NCBI RefSeq assembly: GCF_000725545.1
Contig: NZ_JNZP01000008.1
Location: 124,001-188,000 of the forward strand
Source of the DNA: Streptomyces exfoliatus
GTDB taxonomy: Bacteria; Actinomycetota; Actinomycetes; Streptomycetales; Streptomycetaceae
Reading direction: 5' to 3'
Length of the DNA stretch: 64,000 nt
The notes beneath the pieces are model-generated. The model saw only the letters and a program-made list of their open reading frames with translations. It made no database searches and was not told where the DNA came from. Positions 54,148 to 62,350 of this stretch are shown here, piece by piece (position 1 is the stretch's first letter; each line of letters opens with the position of its first letter). Both the position numbers and the translations under genes were made by a program.

Positions 54148-56406
54148 CTACTCGCGGCGGCCGGTAGGGGGTCTCCGGCTGCCCGCGCGGTACGGGGCCG
54201 GCCAGGGGGCGGCGGGGCCCCGGTAGTCCTGTTCGGCCGCCGCGTGCAGGGTCCAGTGCGGGTCGTAGAGGTGGGGGCGGGCGAGTGCGCACAGGTCGGC
54301 GCGGCCCGCGAGGAGCAGGGAGTTGACGTCGTCCCAGGAGGAGATCGCGCCGACCGCGATCACCGGGACCCCCAGCTCGTTGCGGATGCGGTCGGCGAAC
54401 GGGGTCTGGTACGAGCGGCCGTAGGCGGGGGTCTCCTCGGGGACGACCTGGCCGGTGGAGACGTCGATCGCGTCGGCTCCGTGGTCCGCGAAGGCGCGGG
54501 CGATCACGACGGCGTCCTCGGCGCTCGTGCCGCCCTCGGCCCAGTCGGTGGCGGAGATGCGGACGGTCATGGGGCGGTCGGCCGGCCAGACCTCCCGTAC
54601 CGCGTCGAAGACTTCGAGGGGGTAGCGCAGCCGGCCGTCGAGGTCGCCGCCGTACGCGTCGGTGCGGTGGTTGGTGAGCGGGGAGAGGAAGCCGGAGAGG
54701 AGGTAGCCGTGGGCGCAGTGGAGTTCGAGGAGGTCGAAGTCGCCGTGGGCGGCGCGCCGGGCGGCGGCCGTGAACTCCTCGCGTACGGCGGCGAGTCCGG
54801 CGCGGTCGAGGGCGGCCGGGGTCTGGTTGACGCCGGGCCGGTACGGCAGCGGCGAGGCGGCGACCAGCGGCCAGTTGCCCTCGGGGAGCGGCTGGTCGAT
54901 GCCCTCCCACATGCGCCGGGTGGAGCCCTTGCGGCCGGAGTGCCCGAGCTGGACGCCAAGGGCGGTGCCGGGTGCCTGGTCGTGGACGAAGGAGGTGATC
55001 CTGCGCCAGGCGTCGGCCTGTGCGTCGGTCCAGAGGCCGGTGCAGCCGGGGGTGATACGGCCTCCGGGGCTCACGCAGACCATCTCGGTCATGACGAGTC
55101 CGGCGCCGCCCAGGGCTCTGGAGCCCAGGTGGACGAGGTGGAAGTCGCCGGGGACGCCGTCCACCGCGACGTACAGGTCCATGGGTGAGACGACGATCCG
55201 GTTGCGCAGGGTGAGGCCGCCGAGCCTGAAGGGGGTGAACATGGGCGGGGTGCCGGGCGGGCAGCCGAAGTCGGCTTCGACGGCGGCGGTGAAGGCGGGG
55301 TCGCGGAGCCGCAGGTTGGCGTGGGTGACGCGGCGGCTGCGGGTGAGGAGGTCGAAGGCGAACCTGCGGGGCGGCCGGTCGACCCGGCCCGCGAGCTCCT
55401 CGAACCAGTGGAGGCTGGCGGCGGCGGCGCGCTGGGTGGAGGCGACGACGGGGCGGCGCTCGGTCTCGTAGGCGGCCAGGGCGTCCGGGAGGGTGGGGTT
55501 TCCGCCGATGGCGCGGGCGAGGGCGAGGGCGTCCTCGACGGCCAGTTTGGTGCCGGAGCCGATGGAGAAGTGCGCGGTGTGGGCGGCGTCGCCGATGAGG
55601 ACGGTGCTGCCGTACGACCAGTGGTCGTTGACGACGGTACGGAACGCGGTCCAGGCGGAGTTGTTCGCCCGGAGTTCCCGGCCGCCGAGCGCCTCGGCGA
55701 AGATCTTCGCGCAGCGGGCGGTGGACTCGGCCTCGTCGAGCTCGTCGAAGCCGGCCGCCCTCCAGACCTCCTCCCGCATCTCGACGATGACGGTGGAGGC
55801 GCCCGCCTCGTAGGGGTAGGCGTGCAGCTGCATCACGCCGTACTCGGTCTCCGCGGTCTCGAAGCGGAAGGCGTCGAAGGCGAAGTCGGCGGCGAGCCAG
55901 ATGTAGCGGCAGCGGTGGGTGGTGATCCGGGGGTGGAAGCGGTCGGCGTGGGCCTCGCGGGTGCGGCTGTGGACTCCGTCGGCGGCGACGACGAGGTCGT
56001 GGTCGGCGGCGAGGGTCTCGGCGGGCGGGGCCTCGGTGCGGAAGCGGAGCCGTACGCCCAGGTCGGTGCAGCGGGCGTGCAGGATCTCCAGGAGCCGGCG
56101 GCGGCCGAGGGCGGCGAAGCCGTGGCCGGTGGAGCGGGTGCGGTGGCCCCGGTGGACGACGTCGATGTCGTCCCAGCGGACGAGGTCGCGGCTGAGCGCC
56201 TCGTACACGACGGGGTCGGCGTCCCTGATGCCACCGAGGGTCTCGTCGGAGAGGACGACGCCGAAGCCGAAGGTGTCGGTGGGTGCGTTCCGCTCCCAGA
56301 CCGTGACCTCGCGGGCGGGGTCGAGCCGTTTGAACAGGGCGGCGGCGTAGAGCCCGCCGGGTCCGCCGCCGATGACGGCGATTCTGGACGGGGCGGCGGG
56401 GGCCAT
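54148..56406 (-). CDS. bifunctional aryl-CoA monooxygenase/reductase (2-aminobenzoyl-CoA or salicylyl-CoA type)
   Basis: Two-domain flavoprotein of 752 aa. Residues 1-385 are a PHBH-type FAD monooxygenase: IAVIGGGPGGLYAAALFKRL (GxGxxG), a DG motif in VVAADGVHSRTREAHADRFH, and VLIGDAAHTAHFSIGSGTKL. Residues about 389-752 are an old-yellow-enzyme FMN barrel: MFTPFRLGGLTLRNRIVVSP, LLELHCAHGYLLSGFLSPLT. This fusion is the layout of 2-aminobenzoyl-CoA monooxygenase/reductase and of proteins annotated as bifunctional salicylyl-CoA 5-hydroxylase. It hydroxylates and then reduces the aromatic ring of a CoA thioester. ATG at 56406 starts 2 bases after the hydratase gene ends. Confidence 0.88.
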   Translation of the reverse strand: MAPAAPSRIAVIGGGPGGLYAAALFKRLDPAREVTVWERNAPTDTFGFGVVLSDETLGGIRDADPVVYEALSRDLVRWDDIDVVHRGHRTRSTGHGFAALGRRRLLEILHARCTDLGVRLRFRTEAPPAETLAADHDLVVAADGVHSRTREAHADRFHPRITTHRCRYIWLAADFAFDAFRFETAETEYGVMQLHAYPYEAGASTVIVEMREEVWRAAGFDELDEAESTARCAKIFAEALGGRELRANNSAWTAFRTVVNDHWSYGSTVLIGDAAHTAHFSIGSGTKLAVEDALALARAIGGNPTLPDALAAYETERRPVVASTQRAAAASLHWFEELAGRVDRPPRRFAFDLLTRSRRVTHANLRLRDPAFTAAVEADFGCPPGTPPMFTPFRLGGLTLRNRIVVSPMDLYVAVDGVPGDFHLVHLGSRALGGAGLVMTEMVCVSPGGRITPGCTGLWTDAQADAWRRITSFVHDQAPGTALGVQLGHSGRKGSTRRMWEGIDQPLPEGNWPLVAASPLPYRPGVNQTPAALDRAGLAAVREEFTAAARRAAHGDFDLLELHCAHGYLLSGFLSPLTNHRTDAYGGDLDGRLRYPLEVFDAVREVWPADRPMTVRISATDWAEGGTSAEDAVVIARAFADHGADAIDVSTGQVVPEETPAYGRSYQTPFADRIRNELGVPVIAVGAISSWDDVNSLLLAGRADLCALARPHLYDPHWTLHAAAEQDYRGPAAPWPAPYRAGSRRPPTGRRE

Positions 56407-56408
56407 GG

Positions 56409-57236
56409 CTAGCGGCCCTGCCATTTCGGGGGCCGTTTCTCGGTGAAGGCGGCGTGGAACTCGGCGTAGTCCGCGCCGTTCATCAGGAGCGCCTGGGTGG
56501 CCGCGTCCAGTTCGATCGACGCGGCGAGCGGCATGTCGAGTTCGGCGGTGAGCAGGGCCTTGGTCTGGGCGAGGGCGAGGGCGGGGCCGTCCGCGAGACG
56601 GCGGGCGAGGGCGCCGGCCCGCTCCGCCGCCCGGCCCTCCTCGGTGAGCTCGGAGAGCAGGCCGATGCGCTCGGCCTCGGCGGCGTGGACGGGTTCGCCC
56701 AGCATGAGGAGCCGGGTGGCGTGGCCGAGCCCGACGACCCTGGGCAGCAGGTAGGCCGCGCCCATGTCGCCGCCGGAGAGGCCGACGCGGGTGAAGAGGA
56801 ACGCGAAGCGGGTGGTGGGGTCGGCGATCCGGAAGTCGGCGGCGAGGGCGAGGACGGCTCCGGCGCCCGCGGCGACGCCGTGGAGGGCGGCGACGACCGG
56901 GAAGGGGCACTCGCGCAGGGCCCTGACGACCTGGCCTGTCATCCGGTTGAAGTCGAGGAGCTGGGCGGTGTCGAGGGAGAGGGTCGCGCCGATGATCTCG
57001 TCGACGTCACCGCCGGAGCAGAAGCCGCGGCCCTCCCCGTCGAGGACGAGGGCGCGGACGGAGCGCTCGCGGGACAGCTCGGCGAGGAGGTCCCGCAGGT
57101 CGGCGTAGGCGCCGAAGGTGAGCGCGTTGAGTTTCGCGGGGCGGGCGAGGGTGACGGTGGCGACGCCCCGGTCGATGTCGAGGCGCAGGTGCCGCCAGTC
57201 CGCGGTGCGGGGCGTGGAGCCGGTGAACGGACTCAT
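56409..57236 (-). CDS. enoyl-CoA hydratase/isomerase family protein
   Basis: Crotonase-fold protein of 275 aa. The oxyanion-hole Gly residues lie in GRGFCSGGDVDEIIG and HGVAAGAGAVLALAADFRIA, and the region LSGGDMGAAYLLPRVVGLGH covers the second catalytic position, where Asp takes the place of the usual Glu. It should act on a CoA-bound ring or ring-opened product. GGAGGAAGG precedes the ATG at 57236. It heads the minus-strand unit with the bifunctional monooxygenase/reductase. The TGAC-N4-GTCA palindrome lies 45-56 bases upstream. Confidence 0.9.
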   Translation of the reverse strand: MSPFTGSTPRTADWRHLRLDIDRGVATVTLARPAKLNALTFGAYADLRDLLAELSRERSVRALVLDGEGRGFCSGGDVDEIIGATLSLDTAQLLDFNRMTGQVVRALRECPFPVVAALHGVAAGAGAVLALAADFRIADPTTRFAFLFTRVGLSGGDMGAAYLLPRVVGLGHATRLLMLGEPVHAAEAERIGLLSELTEEGRAAERAGALARRLADGPALALAQTKALLTAELDMPLAASIELDAATQALLMNGADYAEFHAAFTEKRPPKWQGR

Positions 57237-57280
57237 CCGGAAGGGCCTCCTTCCTCCGCTCGGAGGGTATCACCGTACTG

Positions 57281-57307
57281 TGACTGTCGTCACGAGTACG
57301 CGATACA
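57281..57307 (-). promoter_or_regulatory. second TGAC-N4-GTCA palindrome of the aromatic-CoA cluster
   Basis: TGAC-TGTC-GTCA (57281-57292), then GCGATACA (57300-57307). It resembles 51534-51558. On the minus strand it stands just upstream of a -10-like GATACC toward the hydratase gene. Confidence 0.55.
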
Positions 57308-57507
57308 GGAGGGTTCCCAGGGCCTGGCGACTGGTGACGGAAGTCCCCGGCGAAAGGGAGGGGTGCCCCTGGAAAGAGAAATTCCACCTCGTAAGGTTGA
57401 AACCAGGACGTCTCGGTGCCCCGCCCCCGCGAGGCGCACGCGTGCTCGTGGAGCGCCGCGCCACCCGACCGTCCCGCCCGCCCACCCGGCGAAGGGAGCC
57501 TGCCCCC

Positions 57508-57993
57508 ATGCCCCGAGCGACCGGCCCCGCCGCGACCGGGCCGCCCTCCTCCTGGCGCGTCCGGCTGCCTCACACCGCCGCCGCCGTACCGATCGCCCGC
57601 GCCCTGATCCGTACCACGCTCAGCGAACTCGACCCCACTGCGGCCGACCGCCCCGACACCGACACGGCGGAGCTGCTCACCGCGGAGCTCGTCGCGAACG
57701 CCGTCGAACACACCGCCGGCCTCGGCCCCATCGAACTCGTCGTCGAGCTGCTCGCGGGGCCCGGCGGCTGCCAGATCGAGGTCCACGACTCCCAGCCCGC
57801 CCTGCCCGGTCAGCTCGTCTGCCCGGATCCGGGCACGGAGGTCGACCCGTGGCAGGAGCACGGCCGAGGACTGCTTCTCATCCGCGCGCTGAGCAGCGAC
57901 TGCGGACACCGCCCCACCACTCGGGGCAAGGCGGTCTGGTTCACCCTTCCGGCCGTACCGGCTCAGCGCCGGCGGTGCCCTCAGACGCCCTGA
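57508..57993 (+). CDS. RsbW/SpoIIAB-like ATP-binding protein
   Basis: Small GHKL-type ATPase of 161 aa, the anti-sigma/serine kinase-like group so abundant in Streptomyces. The N box reads [16 protein letters not shown] (Glu and Asn ligands), and the G-box region is [20 protein letters not shown], then WFTLPA. No partner sigma factor or anti-anti-sigma gene is adjacent, so its target is unknown. ATG at 57508 has GGGAG 9 bases upstream. Its 3' end overlaps the end of argF by 13 bases, tail to tail. Confidence 0.85.
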   Translation: MPRATGPAATGPPSSWRVRLPHTAAAVPIARALIRTTLSELDPTAADRPDTDTAELLTAELVANAVEHTAGLGPIELVVELLAGPGGCQIEVHDSQPALPGQLVCPDPGTEVDPWQEHGRGLLLIRALSSDCGHRPTTRGKAVWFTLPAVPAQRRRCPQTP

Positions 57994-59000
57994 GGAGCGG
58001 GTCCCGCGAGCGTCGCGACCAGGACCGCCTTGATGGTGTGCATCCGGTTCTCGGCCTCGTCGAAGACGACCGAGTGGGCCGACTCGAAGACCTCGTCGGA
58101 GACCTCCAGCTCGGTCAGGCCGTGCCGGGCGTGGATGTCCCGCCCGACGGCCGTGCCCAGGTCGTGGAAGGCCGGCAGGCAGTGCAGGAACCTGACGTCC
58201 GCGTTGCCGGTGGCGCGGAGCACGTCCATGGTCACGGAGTACGGGGCGAGGGCGGCGATCCGCTCGTCCCAGACCTCCTTGGGCTCACCCATGGAGACCC
58301 AGACGTCGGTGGCCACGAAGTCGGCGCCCGCGACCCCCTCCGCGACGTCCTCGGTGAGGGTGACGGTCGCGCCACTGGCCGCCGCGAGCTCGCGGGCCGC
58401 GGCGACGACGCCCTCTTCCGGCCAGTACGCCTCGGGGGCGACGATCCGCACGTCCATGCCGAGCAGGGCGCCGGTGACCAGGTAGGAGTTGCCCATGTTG
58501 AAGCGGGCGTCGCCGAGGTAGGCGAAGGTGACCGCGTCCAGCGGCTTGTCCGTGTGCTCGGTCATGGTGAGCACGTCGGCGAGCATCTGGGTGGGGTGCC
58601 AGTCGTCGGTGAGCCCGTTGAAGACGGGGACGCCGGCGAAGGCGGCGAGCTCCTCGACGGCGGCCTGGCTGTCGCCCCGGTACTCGATGCCGTCGAACAT
58701 CCGGCCGAGCACACGGGCGGTGTCCTTGACCGACTCCTTGTGACCCATCTGGGAACCGGAGGGGTCCAGGTAGGTGGTGGAGGCGCCCTGGTCGGCGGCG
58801 GCGACCTCGAAGGCGCAGCGGGTGCGGGTCGACGTCTTCTCGAAGATCAGGGCGATGTTCCTGCCGCGCAGCCGCTGGACCTCGGTGCCCGCCTTCTTCG
58901 CGGCCTTGAGCTCGGCGGAGAGCGCAACCAGGCCGCGGAACTCCTCGGCGGTGAAGTCCAGCTCCTTGAGGAAGTGGCGGCCGATGAGGTCTGTGGCCAT
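57981..59000 (-). CDS. argF: ornithine carbamoyltransferase
   Basis: Carbamoyltransferase of 339 aa that interconverts ornithine plus carbamoyl phosphate and citrulline. The carbamoyl-phosphate loop is [13 protein letters not shown], and the ornithine/Cys motif is [30 protein letters not shown] is typical. Placed behind arcA, it would work catabolically as ArcB in the arginine deiminase pathway (citrulline to ornithine and carbamoyl phosphate), though no carbamate kinase gene is seen in the window. By order it is SCO5976 in my recollection. ATG at 59000 follows a 142-base leader with tandem repeats and an AT-rich box. Confidence 0.93.
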   Translation of the reverse strand: MATDLIGRHFLKELDFTAEEFRGLVALSAELKAAKKAGTEVQRLRGRNIALIFEKTSTRTRCAFEVAAADQGASTTYLDPSGSQMGHKESVKDTARVLGRMFDGIEYRGDSQAAVEELAAFAGVPVFNGLTDDWHPTQMLADVLTMTEHTDKPLDAVTFAYLGDARFNMGNSYLVTGALLGMDVRIVAPEAYWPEEGVVAAARELAAASGATVTLTEDVAEGVAGADFVATDVWVSMGEPKEVWDERIAALAPYSVTMDVLRATGNADVRFLHCLPAFHDLGTAVGRDIHARHGLTELEVSDEVFESAHSVVFDEAENRMHTIKAVLVATLAGPAPQGV

Positions 59001-59036
59001 GGGACGCGCTCCTATGGGTACGGTCGGGGACGTCGG

Positions 59037-59090
59037 CAGGGAACACCGACAGGGGACGCCGGTCAGGGAACACCGGTCAGGGACGCTGGA
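59037..59090 (-). repeat. four tandem 13-14 bp repeats in the argF leader
   Basis: Units begin at 59037, 59050, 59064 and 59078 and read CAGGGAACACCGA, CAGGGGACGCCGGT, CAGGGAACACCGGT and CAGGGACGCTGGA. They lie between the AT-rich box and the argF start. Confidence 0.8.
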
Positions 59091-59091
59091 A

Positions 59092-59120
59092 GTGTATACG
59101 CGGTTCAACATTTATATACA
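59092..59120 (-). promoter_or_regulatory. AT-rich inverted repeat between arcA and argF
   Basis: TGTATA (59093-59098) and TATACA (59115-59120) are inverted with 16 bases between. The centre reads CGCGGTTCAACATTTA. It could be a promoter for argF or a weak pair of ArgR/ARG-box half-sites (TGTAT...). Confidence 0.45.
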
Positions 59121-59142
59121 GCCCCGTCCCCTCGGAGCCCCG

Positions 59143-60375
59143 TCAGACCGCGTCACGCTCCACCGGGCAGCTCATACAGCGCGGCCCGCCCCGCCCCCGG
59201 CCCAGCTCGCTGCCCGGGATCTCGATCACCTCGATGCCCTGCTTCCGCAGATGCGTGTTCGTGGTGGCGTTCCGCTCGTACGCGACGACCACACCCGGCT
59301 CCACGGCGAGCACGTTGCACCCGTCGTCCCACTGCTCGCGCTCGGCCGCGTGCACGTCCTGCGTCGCCGTCAGGACCCGGATCTCCTGCAGCCCGAGCGC
59401 CGCCGCGATGGCGCTGTGCATCCGCTCCGGCGGGTGGTCGGTCACCCGCAGCGGCTGGCCCGCGTCCCCCGGTTCGATCGTGTACGAGCGGAGCATCCCG
59501 AGCCCCCCGTACTGGGTGAACGTGTCCTGGTCCACCATCGTCATCACCGTGTCCAGGTGCATGAACGCCCGCCGTTTCGGCATGTCGAGCGCGACGATCG
59601 TGCGCGCCGAACCGGCCGCGAACATGCCCCGCGCCAGCATCTCCACCGCCTGCGGGGTCGTCCGCTCGCTCATCCCGATGAGCACGGCGCCGTTGCCGAT
59701 GACGAGGACGTCCCCGCCCTCGATCGTCGACGGATAGTCGGCCTGCCCCTCCGACCAGTGGTGGAACGGCCCCGCCCCGGCACCGGTGAACAGCGGATGG
59801 TGCTTGTAGATCGCCTCGAAGTGCACGGTCTCGCGCTGCCGGGCCGGCCAGCGCATCGCGTTGATCGAGACGCCGTCGTAGATCCAGGCCGAGGTGTCCC
59901 GGGTGAAGAGGTGGTTCGGCAGCGGACCGAGGAGGAAGTCGTCCAGGTCCAGGGCGTGGAACCGGACCGAGGTCGGCTCCCGGTGCGCCACCAGGAACTC
60001 CCGCTTCGTCATCCCGCCCACCAGCGCCTCCCGCAGCGCGACCGCGTCCAGCGAGTCGAACGCCGCGCGGAGGTGGTCGGTGGCCAGCGGCCCGTACTCC
60101 TTCTCGTCGAAGACCCGGTCGAGCACGAGCGCGCGGGCGGCCGGCACCTCCAGGGCCTCGCTCAGCAGGTCGCCGAAAAGATGCACCTCCACCCCCCTGT
60201 CCCGCAGCACGTCCGCGAACCCGTCGTGCTCCTGCCGGGCCCGGCGCACCCAGAGCACGTCGTCGAAGAGGAGGGCGTCCTTGTTACTGGGGGTGAGCCG
60301 CTTCAGCTCCAGATCGGGCCGGTGCAGGATGACGCGGCGCAGCCGCCCGGTTTCGGAGTCGACATGGAATCCCAT
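59143..60375 (-). CDS. arcA: arginine deiminase
   Basis: Guanidino-modifying enzyme of 410 aa converting arginine to citrulline and ammonia. The catalytic Cys lies in the C-terminal [11 protein letters not shown], the His in [13 protein letters not shown], and the Asp/Arg substrate contacts in [11 protein letters not shown] and [19 protein letters not shown]. The N-terminus [20 protein letters not shown] is typical. The length is normal. With argF downstream it gives the first two steps of arginine fermentation; carbamate kinase and an arginine/ornithine antiporter are not next to it. The ATG at 60375 is 64 bases from the preceding conflict-module gene, whose stop it follows on the same strand. 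Confidence 0.95.
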   Translation of the reverse strand: MGFHVDSETGRLRRVILHRPDLELKRLTPSNKDALLFDDVLWVRRARQEHDGFADVLRDRGVEVHLFGDLLSEALEVPAARALVLDRVFDEKEYGPLATDHLRAAFDSLDAVALREALVGGMTKREFLVAHREPTSVRFHALDLDDFLLGPLPNHLFTRDTSAWIYDGVSINAMRWPARQRETVHFEAIYKHHPLFTGAGAGPFHHWSEGQADYPSTIEGGDVLVIGNGAVLIGMSERTTPQAVEMLARGMFAAGSARTIVALDMPKRRAFMHLDTVMTMVDQDTFTQYGGLGMLRSYTIEPGDAGQPLRVTDHPPERMHSAIAAALGLQEIRVLTATQDVHAAEREQWDDGCNVLAVEPGVVVAYERNATTNTHLRKQGIEVIEIPGSELGRGRGGPRCMSCPVERDAV

Positions 60376-60439
60376 GCGCCCATCCTGACGGAGCCGGGCG
60401 GCCGAGTCCCGCGTTTCGGGCCAGGCGCGGACGGCAGGG

Positions 60440-62350
60440 CTACCGGTACGACGCTCCCCCGCCGGGGCGGGGAGCCGTGCGGGGCACGCCGTACGCCTCC
60501 TTCAGGAGGGTCACCCAGACCACCTCCGGCAGGCCGGGGCGCTCGCCGTCGACGATCAGCCAGAAGGCTTCGCGGGCGGACGGCGCCGGGCTCGTACGGA
60601 GCCGGGAGAGCAGCGCGGCGACCGTGCCGACCGGGCCGTCGCCGCCGGCGAGGACCGGGCGGACCGCCCAGAGGTGCAGCTCGGCGGCGTTGGCCGCGCG
60701 CTGCTCCTCCGGCGGGTCGGACGGGTCGGCCTCGGCGCCCGGCGGCGCGACGGCCCAGAGGTCCTGGCCGAGGACCTCCGCGCAGAGCTCCCGGCGCAGC
60801 GGATGCTCCCAGGACGGCAGGCGGCGGGCGACCTCCCCGAGGAGGAGGGTGAGGACGACGTAGGCCTGCGGGCGGCCCAGCGCGGCGAGCAGTTCGCGGC
60901 TGCCGGCCCGCTCGACGAGCCCCCGGGCCTCCTCCACGGTGCGGGCGGCCGACAGCTTGTGCACGAGCCCGGTCTCGACGTCCTTCTCCCGCCCGCGCAC
61001 CCTGGGCCAGGAACGCCCGGGGGCCGCGCTCGGGCCGGTCCACTCGGGCGCGACCTGGGGCAGCACGGGGCGGGGGTACGGGTCGGCCCCGGGGCGGTGC
61101 GACGGCTCCGGCGGTCCGGTCCTGAGGGCTCGGCCCTCGTGGCTACGCGGCGCGGGTGTCGGTTCCGGAACCGGTTCGGGAGTCGGTTCGGGGGTCGGAA
61201 CCGGCATCGGTTCCGGCGCCGGATCGACCTGCGACTCGGGCTCCGGCTTCGGCTCGCTCTGCGGTACGGCGCCCGCCACGGCCGTCGGCCCGCTCCCGGG
61301 CGGCGCCGGCCGCGGATCCGGGCGGAACCACAGGTCCGGGCGTTCCGTCGGGCCGGGGAAGCCGGGGGCCGGGGCCCACGGGTTCCGGCCGGTGAGGCCG
61401 GCCGCCTGCGCGGGGACGTGCGGAGCGGTCGGGGCGGTCGGGGTGGTCGGGCTGCCCGCCCGGCCGTCGAGGGCGGCGAGCGCGCGCGTGGCCGTCTCCA
61501 GGAGGGGGCCGCGTCGGGCGGAGGAGGCCGCGTGGAGGGCGCTGCCGACCGCGTACTCGCCGCCCTCGCCCTCCGCGACCCCCTGGAGGTGGTGGCGGAC
61601 GAGCCGGGCCGCGATCTCCTCAGCCGCGTCGCCGATCCGCTCCCGTGGATCGACCCGGCGGCGTTCGGTGTTGCGGCTCGCGGCGCCGGACCAGCGGCCG
61701 ACGAACACGAAGCGGAGCGCGGGGAGTTCGACGGTGTCGTGGGTGGCGAAGGTCCACCGGCGGTCGGTGAGCGTGCCGAACATGCTGTGCAGCCCCCAGA
61801 GAACCTGGCAGGCAGTGTCGCCCCGTTCGTCGAGGACGGTGAAGCGCTCGTCCGGGTGGCGCAGCAACTCCGCGACCGCACCGGTGAGTTCCTCGTCCGC
61901 GTACGCCAGGATCCGGTCGAGTTCCCCCTGCCCCCGGCCGGTCGCCGGGACGAGGACGTCCTCGGGGACGACCGGCAGCCGGCCGCGCGCCTCGGCGGCG
62001 TTCAGCTCGGCCCCCTCCCAGTTCCAGGCGTGCAACCCGAGGCAGACCGCCGGTTCGAGGAGCGCGGGAGAGCCGACGAGGGCGTGGCAGAGCACGGAGG
62101 TCCCGCCGTCGGCGTCCGCGAACGGGGTGCGCCGGATCAGCATCACGTCCGCGCGCCGCTGGAGCCGGATCAGGGCCGGCCGGGTCTCCTCGCCGCTCGC
62201 GCGGAGCACGGGTCCCGAGGTCCTGAAGAGGTTCTCCGCCTCCTCCCGGGGGCCCGACCAGGCCACCGGGCCGAATCCGGTGCTGCCGGTGAGGTTCTCG
62301 CTGTCCCAGCGGAAGACGATCTGGTCGACCTCGTTCTCCGACCGTGTCAT
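60440..62350 (-). CDS. GTPase-associated protein 1 (GAP1)-like protein
   Basis: Protein of 636 aa with no membrane segment. The N-terminal part (about 1-130) begins [20 protein letters not shown] and fits the GAP1-N2 domain. A middle domain (about 140-280) resembles GAP1-M, including [21 protein letters not shown] low-complexity linker follows (about 355-403, Pro-Glu-Pro-Thr repeats). The C-terminal domain (about 450-636) is helical, with [23 protein letters not shown]1 proteins accompany TRAFAC-type GTPases in predicted NTP-dependent conflict systems; the function is untested. Its ATG overlaps the stop of the upstream kinase-like/GTPase gene (ATGA), showing tight coupling. Domain names are from memory of sequence style, not from a search. 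Confidence 0.72.
   Translation of the reverse strand: MTRSENEVDQIVFRWDSENLTGSTGFGPVAWSGPREEAENLFRTSGPVLRASGEETRPALIRLQRRADVMLIRRTPFADADGGTSVLCHALVGSPALLEPAVCLGLHAWNWEGAELNAAEARGRLPVVPEDVLVPATGRGQGELDRILAYADEELTGAVAELLRHPDERFTVLDERGDTACQVLWGLHSMFGTLTDRRWTFATHDTVELPALRFVFVGRWSGAASRNTERRRVDPRERIGDAAEEIAARLVRHHLQGVAEGEGGEYAVGSALHAASSARRGPLLETATRALAALDGRAGSPTTPTAPTAPHVPAQAAGLTGRNPWAPAPGFPGPTERPDLWFRPDPRPAPPGSGPTAVAGAVPQSEPKPEPESQVDPAPEPMPVPTPEPTPEPVPEPTPAPRSHEGRALRTGPPEPSHRPGADPYPRPVLPQVAPEWTGPSAAPGRSWPRVRGREKDVETGLVHKLSAARTVEEARGLVERAGSRELLAALGRPQAYVVLTLLLGEVARRLPSWEHPLRRELCAEVLGQDLWAVAPPGAEADPSDPPEEQRAANAAELHLWAVRPVLAGGDGPVGTVAALLSRLRTSPAPSAREAFWLIVDGERPGLPEVVWVTLLKEAYGVPRTAPRPGGGASYR
61140..61290 (-). 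repeat. low-complexity Pro-Glu repeat tract inside the GAP1-like gene
   Basis: The DNA repeats GGTTCGGG- and GGTTCCGG-like units, encoding alternating Pro, Glu, Thr and Val ([13 protein letters not shown]). It is a flexible linker and likely to vary in length between strains. Confidence 0.75.

Noticed and set aside
54148..56406. Salicylyl-CoA 5-hydroxylase as the sole function
   Set aside because: Known salicylyl-CoA hydroxylases of the gentisate route need only the FAD half and a gentisate dioxygenase nearby; here a reductase half is fused and no such dioxygenase is present. Kept as an alternative, not the main call.
54148..56910. Longer N-terminus for the bifunctional monooxygenase (920 codons)
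   Set aside because: The extra residues are an out-of-frame shadow of the enoyl-CoA hydratase gene; the FAD motif starts right after the ATG at 56406.
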